DNA from: Pseudomonas fluorescens
GTDB lineage: Bacteria; Pseudomonadota; Gammaproteobacteria; Pseudomonadales; Pseudomonadaceae
Direction of reading: 5' to 3'
DNA: 64,000 nt
Assembly: GCF_003732425.1 (NCBI RefSeq)
Contig: NZ_MOBX01000016.1
Location: 248,001-312,000, forward strand
This document shows positions 26,256-34,965 of the stretch, piece after piece. Numbering within the stretch: position 1 is the first letter of the stretch; each line of letters begins with the position of its first letter. Position numbers and translations under genes: made by a program. Under the pieces are notes generated by a model, which made no database searches, was not told where the DNA came from, and was given only the letters and a program-made list of their open reading frames with translations.

Positions 26256-27094
26256 TCAATCAAGGCGAGTCGATTCGATTCTGGCAAACAGCGCCGCTGG
26301 CCGGGGTCGAGTTGTTGTCGGCGCGCTATATCGAGCAGCGTTTCGCCCCGCATGTCCACGATGGATTCGTGATCGGCATGATCATGGCCGGCGCGCAGCG
26401 TTATCGCTATCGCGGCGCCGAGCATCTGGCCGGCAGCGGTACGCTGGTGTTGATCAATCCGGACGAGTTGCACACCGGGCACAAGGGCACCGAGGATGGC
26501 TGGCGGTATCGGGCGTTCTATCCCGACACCGCGCAAATCGTTTCGCTGCTGGATGAGCTGGAACTGTCCACCACCAACCTGCCGGCGTTCGGCGCCACGC
26601 TGTATCGCGATGCGGATCTGGTCAACGGGTTTGCGCAATTGCACCGCTTGCTCGAAAGCCCGGCCACCGCGCTGCAACAGCAAACGCTGTGGCGCGAGAT
26701 GATGTTGCTGCTGTTGCAGCGCCATGCGGCAGTGCCAGTGCCCGGTCGAACCGGCAAGGAACACCGCGCGGTGCTGTTGGGCAAAGAACTGTTGCACGCG
26801 CAACTGGCGGCGCCACCGTCACTGGAAGAACTGGCGGCGGCGGTCAATCTGTCGCCGTTCCATTTCGCCCGGGTGTTCCGCCGCGCGACCGGCATGCCGC
26901 CGCACACTTGGTTGATGCAACAGCGCATCGCCCAGGCTCGCGCACTCCTGCAGCACGGCTGCTTGCCGGTGGAAGTCGCCACGCAACTGGGATTCGCCGA
27001 TCAGAGCCATTTGAGCCGGCAGTTCAAGCAGGCTTATGGCGTCGGGCCCGCCGCCTACCGTAGCGCCCGGCAGTTTCCTTCAGACACCGAATAA
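26252..27094 (+). CDS. AraC-family transcriptional regulator
   Basis: A 280-residue regulator. The N-terminal cupin-like sensing domain covers about residues 10-150 (H-V-H-D-G-F-V-I-G). Two C-terminal helix-turn-helix motifs include L-E-E-L-A-A-A-V-N-L-S-P and V-A-T-Q-L-G-F-A-D-Q-S-H-L-S-R-Q-F-K. The start overlaps the hydrolase stop (ATGA), so both are made from one message. Target and effector are unknown; AraC_binding members often respond to amino acids or sugars. Confidence 0.87.
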   Translation: MINQGESIRFWQTAPLAGVELLSARYIEQRFAPHVHDGFVIGMIMAGAQRYRYRGAEHLAGSGTLVLINPDELHTGHKGTEDGWRYRAFYPDTAQIVSLLDELELSTTNLPAFGATLYRDADLVNGFAQLHRLLESPATALQQQTLWREMMLLLLQRHAAVPVPGRTGKEHRAVLLGKELLHAQLAAPPSLEELAAAVNLSPFHFARVFRRATGMPPHTWLMQQRIAQARALLQHGCLPVEVATQLGFADQSHLSRQFKQAYGVGPAAYRSARQFPSDTE

Positions 27095-27097
27095 CCA

Positions 27098-27188
27098 ATG
27101 AGGGAGCGAGCCTGCTCGCGAAAGCGGTGGTTCACTCAACATTCATGCCGAATGGTCCGACGCCTTCGCGAGCAGGCTCGCTCCCACA
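27098..27188. repeat. REP inverted pair, GGGAGCGAGCCTGCTCGCG type
   Basis: Arms GGGAGCGAGCCTGCTCGCGA and reverse complement. It fills the gap between the convergent AraC and sulfurtransferase genes. Confidence 0.87.
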
Positions 27189-27196
27189 GGTATTGA

Positions 27197-28051
27197 TTAT
27201 TCGCCCGTGGCGATACCGCGCGAAGGCTCGTTGATCCACTCACTCCACGATCCGGCATACAACGATCCCAACGGATAACCCGCCAGGCACAGGGCAAACA
27301 GGTTGTGACACGCCGTCACGCCAGAACCGCAATACGCAACCAGATCCGCTGGCGAACGCTCACCGAGCTTGGCGGCAAAACGCTGCTTGAGCTGATCCGC
27401 GGGCAGGAATCGCCCATCGCTGCCGAGGTTGTCGGTGAACGCCGCGCATTGCGCGCCCGGAATATGCCCGGCAACCGGATCAATCGGCTCGACCTCGCCT
27501 TTGAAACGCGGCAAAGCCCGGGCATCGATCAACGTCAGCGCCGGTTGCCCGAGCCGCTGTTGCAGTTGCTCGGCGCTGAGCAGCAGGCTCATGTCCGGCT
27601 GACCACTGAAAGTGCCGCGACTGACCGTCGGTGCATCCAGGCTCAGCGGCAGCCCCGCCGCATGCCACGCCTTGAGTCCGCCATCGAGAATGCACACGCC
27701 ATCACGCTTGCCCAGCCATGCCAGCAACCACCACGCCCGCGCGGCGTAGGCACCGGGGCCGTCGTCATACAGCACCACATCGCTGTCAGGGTTGATGCCC
27801 CAGGCTTGCAGACGCTCGATCAACGCCGCCGGCTCGGGCAACGGATGACGACCGGTCACGCCTTTGACCACGGTGCCGCTGAGGTCACGCTCCAGATCGG
27901 CGAAGCTCGCCCCGGCAATGTGCCCTTCGGCATAGCTGCGCTGACCGTAGTCCGGGTCTTCGAGGGCAAAACGACAATCGAGAATCACCAGCCCCGGCTG
28001 CGCCTTGCGGGCATCCAGTGCTTCGGGGCTGATCAGTTGCGCAATCGGCAT
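27197..28051 (-). CDS. sseA: 3-mercaptopyruvate-type sulfurtransferase (rhodanese tandem)
   Basis: A 284-residue protein with two rhodanese domains. The catalytic Cys is in the second, near residue 240, within C-G-S-G-V-T-A. That loop is the mercaptopyruvate type (CGSGVT) rather than the thiosulfate type (CRKGVT). ATG 28051 has AGGAG 7 bp upstream; the longer frame is not needed. It lies 30 bp downstream of the TetR gene on the same strand. Confidence 0.9.
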   Translation of the reverse strand: MPIAQLISPEALDARKAQPGLVILDCRFALEDPDYGQRSYAEGHIAGASFADLERDLSGTVVKGVTGRHPLPEPAALIERLQAWGINPDSDVVLYDDGPGAYAARAWWLLAWLGKRDGVCILDGGLKAWHAAGLPLSLDAPTVSRGTFSGQPDMSLLLSAEQLQQRLGQPALTLIDARALPRFKGEVEPIDPVAGHIPGAQCAAFTDNLGSDGRFLPADQLKQRFAAKLGERSPADLVAYCGSGVTACHNLFALCLAGYPLGSLYAGSWSEWINEPSRGIATGE

Positions 28052-28081
28052 AACGGGCTCCTGGGATTTCAACAGAATTGT

Positions 28082-28753
28082 TTATTTCACGTCTTCGAGG
28101 GCCTGGGCCAGCGGCACGTAGAACTCCTCGAACAACGCATTGACCTCGTCACGCGCCTGCTCGGTGACAAACCCGGCTTCCAGCACCAGCACCTGATACA
28201 CGCCACGTTTAATGGCTTGCTCACTGAGGTGGTTGGAGTTTTCGCGGGTGGTGCACAGGAAGCGCACCCAGGACGTCAGGATGATCCAGGCATTGAGGGT
28301 CAGGGATTCGATCTGCACGCGATCCATATCGAGAATCCCGGCGGCAACAAAACCTTCGTAGATCGCGGCGCCTTGAATCACGCAGCGCTGTGAGAAGCGC
28401 CGATAACGGGCGGCCAACTCTGGATCGCTGTCGAGCAGATGCTCGAGATCGCGGTGCAGAAAACGGTAGCGCCACATCGCTGAGAGCAATTCCTTGAGAT
28501 AGAACCGCTTGTCCTCGACCGTCGCCGCGCGCCCCTGCGGCGGGCGCAAAAAGCTGTCCACGAGGCTTTCGTACTCACTGAACAACACGGCGATGATCGC
28601 CTGCTTGTTGGGGAAGTGGTAGTACAGATTGCCCGGAGAAATCTCCATGTGGGCGGCAATGTGATTGGTGCTGATGCTGCGCTCGCCCTGCTGATTGAAC
28701 AGCTCAAGGCTGTTCAGCACGATACGCTCGCTGGTTTTTATTCGTGGGGCCAT
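28082..28753 (-). CDS. TetR-family transcriptional regulator
   Basis: A 223-residue regulator. The N-terminal helix-turn-helix reads I-S-T-N-H-I-A-A-H-M-E-I-S-P-G-N-L-Y-Y-H-F, typical TetR. The C-terminal ligand domain includes a DUF-like segment common to TetR proteins next to aldehyde dehydrogenases. It is divergent from the aldehyde dehydrogenase gene, with a dyad operator in between, so it probably represses that operon and itself. Confidence 0.88.
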   Translation of the reverse strand: MAPRIKTSERIVLNSLELFNQQGERSISTNHIAAHMEISPGNLYYHFPNKQAIIAVLFSEYESLVDSFLRPPQGRAATVEDKRFYLKELLSAMWRYRFLHRDLEHLLDSDPELAARYRRFSQRCVIQGAAIYEGFVAAGILDMDRVQIESLTLNAWIILTSWVRFLCTTRENSNHLSEQAIKRGVYQVLVLEAGFVTEQARDEVNALFEEFYVPLAQALEDVK

Positions 28754-28839
28754 GGCTTGAGCTTTAATTCAGAGTGCGTTGGGGGGCATCTTACGACCTA
28801 ACCGGAAATGGATAAAACACTGCTGTGCAAGGAAGTCAT

Positions 28840-28870
28840 TTGACTTTCTAGAGCATAGACTCTAAAAAGT
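28840..28870 (+). promoter_or_regulatory. Promoter overlapped by candidate TetR operator
   Basis: TTGACT (28840-28845), 17 nt, then TAAAAA (28863-28868) form a sigma70-like promoter pointing to the aldehyde dehydrogenase. It is covered by an 11-bp inverted repeat, ACTTTCTAGAG (28843-28853) and CTCTAAAAAGT (28860-28870), with one mismatch and a 6-nt spacer. The overlap suits repression by the divergent TetR protein. Confidence 0.6.
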
Positions 28871-28899
28871 TCATCACTACAATAAATCCGGAGCAGACC

Positions 28900-30330
28900 A
28901 TGACTGCCGACGTTGCTTACCTGCAAACGCTGCAACAACCGCTGGCCGAACTGGACCGGTTGTTCGAGGCGCAGCGGGCTGCGTATGCCGCCAACCCGAT
29001 GCCGCCCGCCGCCCAGCGCCGGCAATGGCTCAAGGCACTGAGTGATTTGCTCAGCAACGAGCGTCAGGCATTGATCGAGGCGATCAGCTCCGATTTCAGC
29101 CATCGCAGTGCCGATGAAACCCTGCTCGCCGAGCTGATGCCGAGCCTGCACGGTATTCATTACGCCAGCCGCCATCTCAAGGGCTGGATGAAAGCCTCGC
29201 GACGCAAGGTCGGTATGGCGTTCCAGCCGGCCTCGGCGAAAGTGGTGTATCAGCCACTCGGTGTGGTTGGCGTCATCGTGCCGTGGAACTACCCGTTGTA
29301 CCTGGCCGTCGGTCCGCTGGTCGGCGCCTTGGCAGCGGGTAACCGGGTGATGCTCAAACTCAGCGAATCAACCCCCGCCACCGGACTATTGCTCAAGGAA
29401 TTACTGGCGCGGATCTTCCCCGAAGACCTGGTCTGCGTGGTGCTCGGTGAAGCCGACATCGGCGTGGCGTTCTCGCGCCTGCGCTTCGACCACTTGCTGT
29501 TCACCGGCGCCACCAGCATCGGCAAACACGTGATGCGCGCCGCCGCCGAAAACCTGACCCCGGTCACCCTGGAACTGGGCGGCAAGTCGCCAGCCATCGT
29601 CTCCCGCGATGTGCCGCTCAAAGATGCCGCCGAGCGCATCGCCTTTGGTAAAACCCTCAACGCCGGCCAGACCTGCGTTGCACCGGATTACGTGCTGGTG
29701 CCGGAAGATCGGGTCGGCGCTTTCGTCGAAGCCTATCGCCAGGCCGTGCAGGGTTTTTACCCGACACTGACCGACAATCCGGACTACACGGCGATCATCA
29801 ACGAACGCCAACTGGCGCGGCTCAACGGCTACGTCAGCGACGCCACCAGCAAGGGCGCGCTGTTGATTCCGCTGTTCGAGCAAGCTCAGGGCCGACGCAT
29901 GCCGCACAGCGTGCTGCTGAATGTCAGCGACGAGATGACGGTGATGCAGGACGAAATCTTCGGCCCGCTGTTGCCGATCGTGCCGTATCAGGATCTGGAG
30001 CAGGCATTTGCTTACATCAATCAGCGGCCACGTCCTCTGGCTCTTTACTACTTTGGCTACGACAAACGCGAACAGAACCGTGTGCTGCACGAAACCCATT
30101 CCGGCGGTGTGTGCCTGAACGACACCTTGCTGCACGTTGCTCAGGACGATATGCCGTTCGGCGGCATTGGTGCTTCCGGCATGGGCCACTACCACGGCCA
30201 CGAAGGCTTCCTGACCTTCAGCAAAGCCAAGGGCGTGCTGATTAAACAGCGCTTCAACGCGGCCAGGCTGATTTACCCGCCCTACGGCAAATCGATTCAG
30301 AAACTGATCCAGAAGCTGTTCATTCGCTAA
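28900..30330 (+). CDS. calB: Coniferyl-type aldehyde dehydrogenase
   Basis: A 476-residue NAD(P)-dependent aldehyde dehydrogenase oxidising an aldehyde to its acid. Visible features are the substrate/cofactor region P-W-N-Y-P-L-Y, F-T-G-A-T-S-I-G-K, the Glu in L-E-L-G-G-K-S-P, and the catalytic Cys in N-A-G-Q-T-C-V-A-P-D-Y. The sequence resembles proteins annotated as coniferyl aldehyde dehydrogenase; the real substrate is unproven, and long-chain aldehydes are equally plausible given the GMC partner. First gene of a three-gene operon. Confidence 0.85.
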   Translation: MTADVAYLQTLQQPLAELDRLFEAQRAAYAANPMPPAAQRRQWLKALSDLLSNERQALIEAISSDFSHRSADETLLAELMPSLHGIHYASRHLKGWMKASRRKVGMAFQPASAKVVYQPLGVVGVIVPWNYPLYLAVGPLVGALAAGNRVMLKLSESTPATGLLLKELLARIFPEDLVCVVLGEADIGVAFSRLRFDHLLFTGATSIGKHVMRAAAENLTPVTLELGGKSPAIVSRDVPLKDAAERIAFGKTLNAGQTCVAPDYVLVPEDRVGAFVEAYRQAVQGFYPTLTDNPDYTAIINERQLARLNGYVSDATSKGALLIPLFEQAQGRRMPHSVLLNVSDEMTVMQDEIFGPLLPIVPYQDLEQAFAYINQRPRPLALYYFGYDKREQNRVLHETHSGGVCLNDTLLHVAQDDMPFGGIGASGMGHYHGHEGFLTFSKAKGVLIKQRFNAARLIYPPYGKSIQKLIQKLFIR

Positions 30331-30359
30331 ACACTTGTCACCGCCGGGTAATAAAAACA

Positions 30360-30905
30360 ATGCACCCAAGCCTGACCGAAACACCCACCCTGTCACGCCG
30401 TGGCCTGCTGAAGTTCAGCCTCGGCGCCACGGCGTTCCTCGCCACCGCCGGACTCGGCGCCAGCCTCAGCGGCTGCTCGTCGAGCGTCGCGGCCAACGGT
30501 TTCGTGTCGTTGCGCGACGGCGACCTGCTGTTTCTGCGCGCGCTGATTCCGGTGATGCTCGACGGCGCCGTGGCGGCGGAAAAGATGCCGGCCGCCGTCG
30601 ATGGCACGCTCAAGTCGTTGGACGACAGTCTCGATCACCTCTCGCCGGAAATGCTCAAACTGACCCGGCAACTGTTCGACGTACTCGGCATGGCGGTGAC
30701 GCGCGGGCCGCTCACCGGGATCTGGGGCAGTTGGGAAAACGCCAGTGCCGAGGCCATGCGGCATTTCCTTGATCGCTGGGAAAACAGCTCATTGAGTTTG
30801 CTGCGCATGGGGCACAGCTCGTTGCAGCAGATGGTGATGATGGCCTGGTACACCCGCGCGGAGTCCTGGGCGCATTGCGGTTATCCCGGCCCGCCCACGG
30901 TCTGA
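30360..30905 (+). CDS. Tat-exported lipoprotein, putative small subunit of GMC oxidoreductase
   Basis: A 181-residue protein with a twin-Arg signal (S-R-R-G-L-L-K, residues 12-18), a hydrophobic stretch, and a lipobox L-S-G-C with Cys39. The mature part is helical with no metal-binding motif seen. It sits between an aldehyde dehydrogenase and a GMC oxidoreductase. Small Tat proteins paired with GMC flavoenzymes (for example gluconate dehydrogenase subunit 3) assist export and assembly, so a comparable role is inferred. Confidence 0.75.
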   Translation: MHPSLTETPTLSRRGLLKFSLGATAFLATAGLGASLSGCSSSVAANGFVSLRDGDLLFLRALIPVMLDGAVAAEKMPAAVDGTLKSLDDSLDHLSPEMLKLTRQLFDVLGMAVTRGPLTGIWGSWENASAEAMRHFLDRWENSSLSLLRMGHSSLQQMVMMAWYTRAESWAHCGYPGPPTV

Positions 30906-30920
30906 AACCGTATCGCCCCC

Positions 30921-30985
30921 TTCGCGAGCAGGCTCGCTCCCACCTTTGCAATGCATTCCCCTGTAGGAGCGAGCCTGCTCGCGAT
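30921..30985. repeat. REP inverted pair inside an operon
   Basis: Left arm TTCGCGAGCAGGCTCGCTCC and right arm GTAGGAGCGAGCCTGCTCGC lie between the Tat lipoprotein and GMC genes, which otherwise look cotranscribed. It could reduce or stabilise the distal message. Confidence 0.85.
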
Positions 30986-31024
30986 GAGGCCCGCCATAAC
31001 AACAAAAACAAGAGAACCTGATCG

Positions 31025-32620
31025 ATGCCCGTACCCGACCCGTTCCGCGAAGGCCTCGCCCGAGGCTGGAAAACCTACAACGGCGCCCAGTTGAGCGACG
31101 ACCTCACCCTTGAGGCCGACGTGGCCATCATCGGCAGCGGCGCCGGTGGCGGCACCACGGCGGAAATCCTCAGCGCCGCCGGCTACAAAGTCTTGCTGAT
31201 CGAAGAGGGGCCGCTGAAAACCAGCTCCGACTTCAAAATGCTTGAAGACAAGGCCTACAGCAGCCTCTATCAGGAAGGCATCGGCCGCATGAGCAAGGAC
31301 GGCGCGATCACCATCCTGCAGGGTCGCGCAGTCGGCGGGACGACGCTGATCAACTGGACGTCCAGTTTCCGTACCCCGGCTCCGACCCTCGAACACTGGG
31401 CCAAGGAACACAACGTCAAAGGCCACAGCCCTGCCGAGATGGCGCCGTGGTTCGAGAAAATGGAGCAGCGCCTCGGCGTCGCCCCGTGGATGGTGCCACC
31501 CAACGCCAACAACGACGTGATCCGCAAAGGCTGCGAGCAACTTGGCTATAGCTGGCACGTGATCCCGCGTAACGTGCGCGGCTGCTGGAACCTCGGCTAT
31601 TGCGGCATGGGTTGTCCGACCAACGCCAAGCAATCGATGATGGTCACGACCATTCCGGCGACGCTGGAAAAGGGCGGCGAGCTGCTGTATCTGGCCCGCG
31701 CGGAGAAACTGCTGATCAACGGCGACAAAGTCACTGGCCTGCAATGCGTGGCGATGGATGAACGTTGCGTCGCGCCGACCGGACGCAAAATCACCGTCAA
31801 GGCGAGGCATTACGTGTTGGCCGGCGGCGGCATCAACAGCCCGGCGCTGCTGTTGCGGTCGGACGCTGCGGACCCGCATAAAACCTTGGGTAAACGCACT
31901 TTCCTGCACCCGGTGAACATGTCCGCCGCGCGCTTCGACGAGGTCATCAACCCGTTTTACGGGGCGCCGCAGTCGATCTACTCCGACCATTTCCAGTGGA
32001 AGGACGGCACCACCGGGCCGATGGCCTTCAAACTCGAAGTACCACCGCTGCATCCGGCGCTGGCGGCCACCCTGCTCGGCGGCTTTGGCGCAGAAAGCGC
32101 GCAACATATGGCGGACCTGCCGCACACCCATGCCATGCTGGCCTTGCTGCGTGACGGGTTTCACCCGGACAGTACGGGCGGTGCAGTCGAGTTGCGTGGC
32201 GATGGTTCGCCGGTGCTCGACTATCAGGTCTCACCCTACGCCTGGGAAGGCTTGCGCCGGGCCTTTCACGTCATGGCCGAAATCCAGTTCGCCGGCGGCG
32301 CAAAATCGGTGATGCCGATGCACGCCGACGCCCGTTACGTGAACACCCTAGCCGAGGCCCGCACGCTGATCGATGGTTTGAGCCTTGAGCTGTACCGTAC
32401 GCGTCTGGGCAGCGCGCATGTCATGGGCGGCTGCGCGATGGGCGAAGACCCGAAAAGCGCAGTCACCGACAGTCTCGGCCGGCATCATCAACTGGCTAAT
32501 CTGTCGATCCACGACGGCTCGCTGTTTCCCACCAGCATCGGCGCCAACCCGCAGCTATCGGTGTATGGCCTGACCGCGCAACTGGCGACTTCTCTCGCCG
32601 ATCGGTTGAGAAACCCGTGA
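31025..32620 (+). CDS. GMC-family FAD oxidoreductase (alcohol oxidising)
   Basis: A 531-residue flavoprotein. The FAD-binding motif is V-A-I-I-G-S-G-A-G-G-G-T near residue 37, with G-R-A-V-G-G-T-T-L-I-N-W about 60 residues later. The C-terminal GMC motif includes H-V-M-G-G-C-A-M-G and N-P-Q-L-S-V-Y-G. It probably oxidises an alcohol to the aldehyde used by the dehydrogenase encoded upstream, with the Tat lipoprotein as partner. No signal peptide is seen in this subunit, so export would have to be as a passenger of the Tat partner or not at all. Confidence 0.87.
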   Translation: MPVPDPFREGLARGWKTYNGAQLSDDLTLEADVAIIGSGAGGGTTAEILSAAGYKVLLIEEGPLKTSSDFKMLEDKAYSSLYQEGIGRMSKDGAITILQGRAVGGTTLINWTSSFRTPAPTLEHWAKEHNVKGHSPAEMAPWFEKMEQRLGVAPWMVPPNANNDVIRKGCEQLGYSWHVIPRNVRGCWNLGYCGMGCPTNAKQSMMVTTIPATLEKGGELLYLARAEKLLINGDKVTGLQCVAMDERCVAPTGRKITVKARHYVLAGGGINSPALLLRSDAADPHKTLGKRTFLHPVNMSAARFDEVINPFYGAPQSIYSDHFQWKDGTTGPMAFKLEVPPLHPALAATLLGGFGAESAQHMADLPHTHAMLALLRDGFHPDSTGGAVELRGDGSPVLDYQVSPYAWEGLRRAFHVMAEIQFAGGAKSVMPMHADARYVNTLAEARTLIDGLSLELYRTRLGSAHVMGGCAMGEDPKSAVTDSLGRHHQLANLSIHDGSLFPTSIGANPQLSVYGLTAQLATSLADRLRNP

Positions 32621-32735
32621 AAAAACCGATTAATCGCCTCGTCTATAGTGCTTTCTTACCCAACAGGCGACTTGGCCGACCGGGACGGCTGCGATACCAT
32701 CCGACTCCCCAACGGACTCCCGCCAGGACGACGCG

Positions 32736-33215
32736 ATGAACCGAGTGTTGTACCCAGGTACCTTCGACCCTATTACCAAGGGCCATGGCGATCTGGTCGA
32801 ACGCGCCTCGCGCCTGTTCGACCACGTGATTATTGCGGTCGCTGCCAGCCCGAAGAAAAACCCGCTGTTCCCGCTGGAACAACGGGTCGAACTGGCTCGC
32901 GAGGTCACCAAACACCTGCCAAACGTGGAAGTGGTCGGCTTCTCGACGCTGCTGGCGCACTTCGCCAAAGAGCAGAACGCCAATGTGTTCCTGCGCGGTC
33001 TGCGTGCGGTGTCGGACTTCGAATACGAATTCCAGCTGGCCAACATGAACCGTCAATTGGCCCCGGATGTGGAGAGCCTGTTTCTCACCCCATCCGAGCG
33101 TTATTCGTTCATTTCCTCGACGCTGGTGCGGGAAATTGCCGCGCTGGGCGGCGATATCAGCAAGTTCGTCCACCCGGCCGTGGCCGACGCACTGACCCTA
33201 CGCTTCAAAAAGTAG
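32736..33215 (+). CDS. coaD: Phosphopantetheine adenylyltransferase
   Basis: A 159-residue enzyme making dephospho-CoA from 4'-phosphopantetheine and ATP, the penultimate CoA step. The nucleotidyltransferase motif is [10 protein letters not shown], and the C-terminal I-S-S-T-L-V-R-E is present. The stop codon lies inside the left arm of a REP, so the element abuts or overlaps the gene end. Confidence 0.96.
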
Positions 33216-33283
33216 GAGCTGCCGAAGGCTGCGATCTTTTGCTTTTAAAAGATTGCGGTCTCGTGCCCTTGATCGCAGCCGCG
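33212..33283. repeat. Degenerate REP, GTAGGAGCTGC type, overlapping the coaD stop
   Basis: The left arm GTAGGAGCTGCCGAAGGCTG is intact; the right arm is eroded and only parts (AAAAGATTGC, GATCGCAGCC) remain. Its first bases supply the coaD TAG stop. Confidence 0.75.
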
Positions 33284-33362
33284 TGCACTGCGCTCGCCAA
33301 TGCGGCACAATTGCGCGCATTGATTTATAGCGCCCGGGCCTACCGCCCCGGCTGGAGTTAGC

Positions 33363-33614
33363 ATGTCCCTGATCATCACCGACGATTGCATCAACTGCGA
33401 CGTCTGCGAACCCGAGTGCCCGAACGCCGCCATCTCCCAAGGCGAAGAGATCTATGTGATCGACCCGAACCTGTGCACCCAGTGCGTCGGCCACTACGAC
33501 GAACCACAATGCCAGCAGGTCTGCCCGGTGGATTGCATTCCACTGGACGAAGCGCATCCGGAAACTGAAGAACAGTTGATGGAGAAATACCGCAAGATTA
33601 CCGGCAAGGCCTGA
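33363..33614 (+). CDS. fdx: YfhL-type 2[4Fe-4S] ferredoxin
   Basis: An 83-residue bacterial ferredoxin of the Allochromatium type. Cluster one uses C-I-N-C-D-V-C-E-P-E-C-P. Cluster two uses C-T-Q-C, then an inserted eight-residue loop before C-Q-Q-V-C-P, and this longer spacing marks the YfhL/AlvinFdx class with very low potentials. Redox partners are unknown. It has its own short upstream region after coaD. Confidence 0.93.
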   Translation: MSLIITDDCINCDVCEPECPNAAISQGEEIYVIDPNLCTQCVGHYDEPQCQQVCPVDCIPLDEAHPETEEQLMEKYRKITGKA

Positions 33615-33644
33615 TTAAACAGCTTTATAGCGCTCTTTCGGGCC

Positions 33645-33715
33645 TCTTCGCGGGAAGGCTCGCTCCCACATTGGAATGCATTTCAAATTGTGGGAGCGAG
33701 CCTGCTCGCGAAAGG
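33645..33715. repeat. REP inverted pair, GGGAGCGAGCCTGCTCGCG type
   Basis: Left arm TCTTCGCGGGAAGGCTCGCT (one diverged block) and right arm TGTGGGAGCGAGCCTGCTCG. Confidence 0.82.
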
Positions 33716-33747
33716 GCCATCAGCTTCTGCGCAAATCCCTGATCAGC

Positions 33748-34071
33748 TCACTCACGCTGCTCAAACCCCTCCCCCGTACACCCCAGACAGCGCACAAACG
33801 CCGCTTTCGCCGGATCGACCACCAACGCCTGCCCAGCATCACCAATCCCGCCACCCAGTGCGGTAAACGGCAACGACACGACAAACGCCCCCGCACCGAT
33901 CACCGTCGCCACCACCAATAAAGGTCGGGCAATCAGCAAGTCGCCGAGCATGGCGTAGGCCGGTGGATTCTGGAGGGTGTAGCGCGGGTCACCGCTGCCG
34001 TTTTCCGAGGCCTGAACCGCCAGACTGGAACACAGCAGCAGCGCAATAACGAGGACTTGCAAGGACTTCAT
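33748..34071 (-). CDS. Hypothetical exported membrane-associated protein
   Basis: A 107-residue protein. The ATG at 34071 with AAGGA upstream starts a signal peptide (M-K-S-L-Q-V-L-V-I-A-L-L-L ending V-Q-A). A second hydrophobic, Gly-rich segment (V-V-A-T-V-I-G-A-G-A-F) could span the membrane. Two Cys occur close together (C-L-G-C) near the C-terminus. No known domain is recognised; small proteins like this are frequent in Pseudomonas. Confidence 0.7.
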   Translation of the reverse strand: MKSLQVLVIALLLCSSLAVQASENGSGDPRYTLQNPPAYAMLGDLLIARPLLVVATVIGAGAFVVSLPFTALGGGIGDAGQALVVDPAKAAFVRCLGCTGEGFEQRE

Positions 34072-34140
34072 GGCACGATCCTTCGGGCTGAACAGTGAGA
34101 CCACTCACTATAGACCGTAGGACTTTTTCAGCTTTTTGCC

Positions 34141-34953
34141 TCAGGTCTGGCAGCGCGGGCAAAACACACTGGCGCGCTGACCCAGCTTCACTTCTCGCAA
34201 ACCGGTGCCGCAGACCTTGCAGTGTTCACCACCACGGCCGTAGACAAACAGTTCCTGCTGGAAATAGCCCGGCTGGCCGTCGCCGCCAATGAAATCTCGC
34301 AACGTCGTGCCACCACGCTCGATGGCGGCGGCCAGAATGCGTTTGATCTCGATCGCCAGCTTCAGATATCGCGCCCGGGAAATGCCCCCGGCCTCGCGGC
34401 GCGGATCGATCCCGGCGGCAAACAACGCTTCGGTCGCATAAATATTGCCGACCCCGACCACCACTGCGTTGTCCATGATGAACGGCTTGACCGCCATCGA
34501 CCGCCCGCGCGATAGCTGAAACAAGCGCTCGCCATCGAACAGATCGGTGAGTGGCTCAGGCCCCAAGCGAATCAGCAGTTCATGATTGAGAGGGTCGTTG
34601 CTCCACAACATCGCACCGAACCGGCGCGGATCGGTGTAGCGCAGCGCCAGCCCCGACTCCAGTTCGATATCTACGTGTTCATGCTTGAGCGCCGGCAAAC
34701 CGACTTCGACCAGACGCAAATTGCCCGACATGCCCAAATGGCTGATCAGCGTGCCGACTTCGGCGTTGATCAGCAGATACTTGGCGCGGCGCTCGACCAG
34801 CACGATGCGCTGCCCCGACAGGCGCACATCGAGGTCGTCGGGGATCGGCCAGCGCAGCCGCCGGTCACGCACGATCACCCGACTGACACGCTGGCCTTCC
34901 AGGTGCGGGGCAATCCCGCGACGGGTGGTTTCGACTTCCGGCAGTTCAGGCAT
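34141..34953 (-). CDS. mutM: Formamidopyrimidine-DNA glycosylase (Fpg/MutM)
   Basis: A 270-residue base-excision repair enzyme removing 8-oxoguanine and Fapy lesions with AP-lyase activity. The catalytic N-terminus P-E-L-P-E-V-E-T follows the initiator Met. The helix-two-turn-helix contains N-I-Y-A-T-E-A-L-F. The C-terminal zinc finger is C-K-V-C with C-P-R-C. It is preceded 12 bp upstream by the HDOD gene on the same strand. Confidence 0.96.
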   Translation of the reverse strand: MPELPEVETTRRGIAPHLEGQRVSRVIVRDRRLRWPIPDDLDVRLSGQRIVLVERRAKYLLINAEVGTLISHLGMSGNLRLVEVGLPALKHEHVDIELESGLALRYTDPRRFGAMLWSNDPLNHELLIRLGPEPLTDLFDGERLFQLSRGRSMAVKPFIMDNAVVVGVGNIYATEALFAAGIDPRREAGGISRARYLKLAIEIKRILAAAIERGGTTLRDFIGGDGQPGYFQQELFVYGRGGEHCKVCGTGLREVKLGQRASVFCPRCQT

Positions 34954-34965
34954 AGGGTCCTCGAA

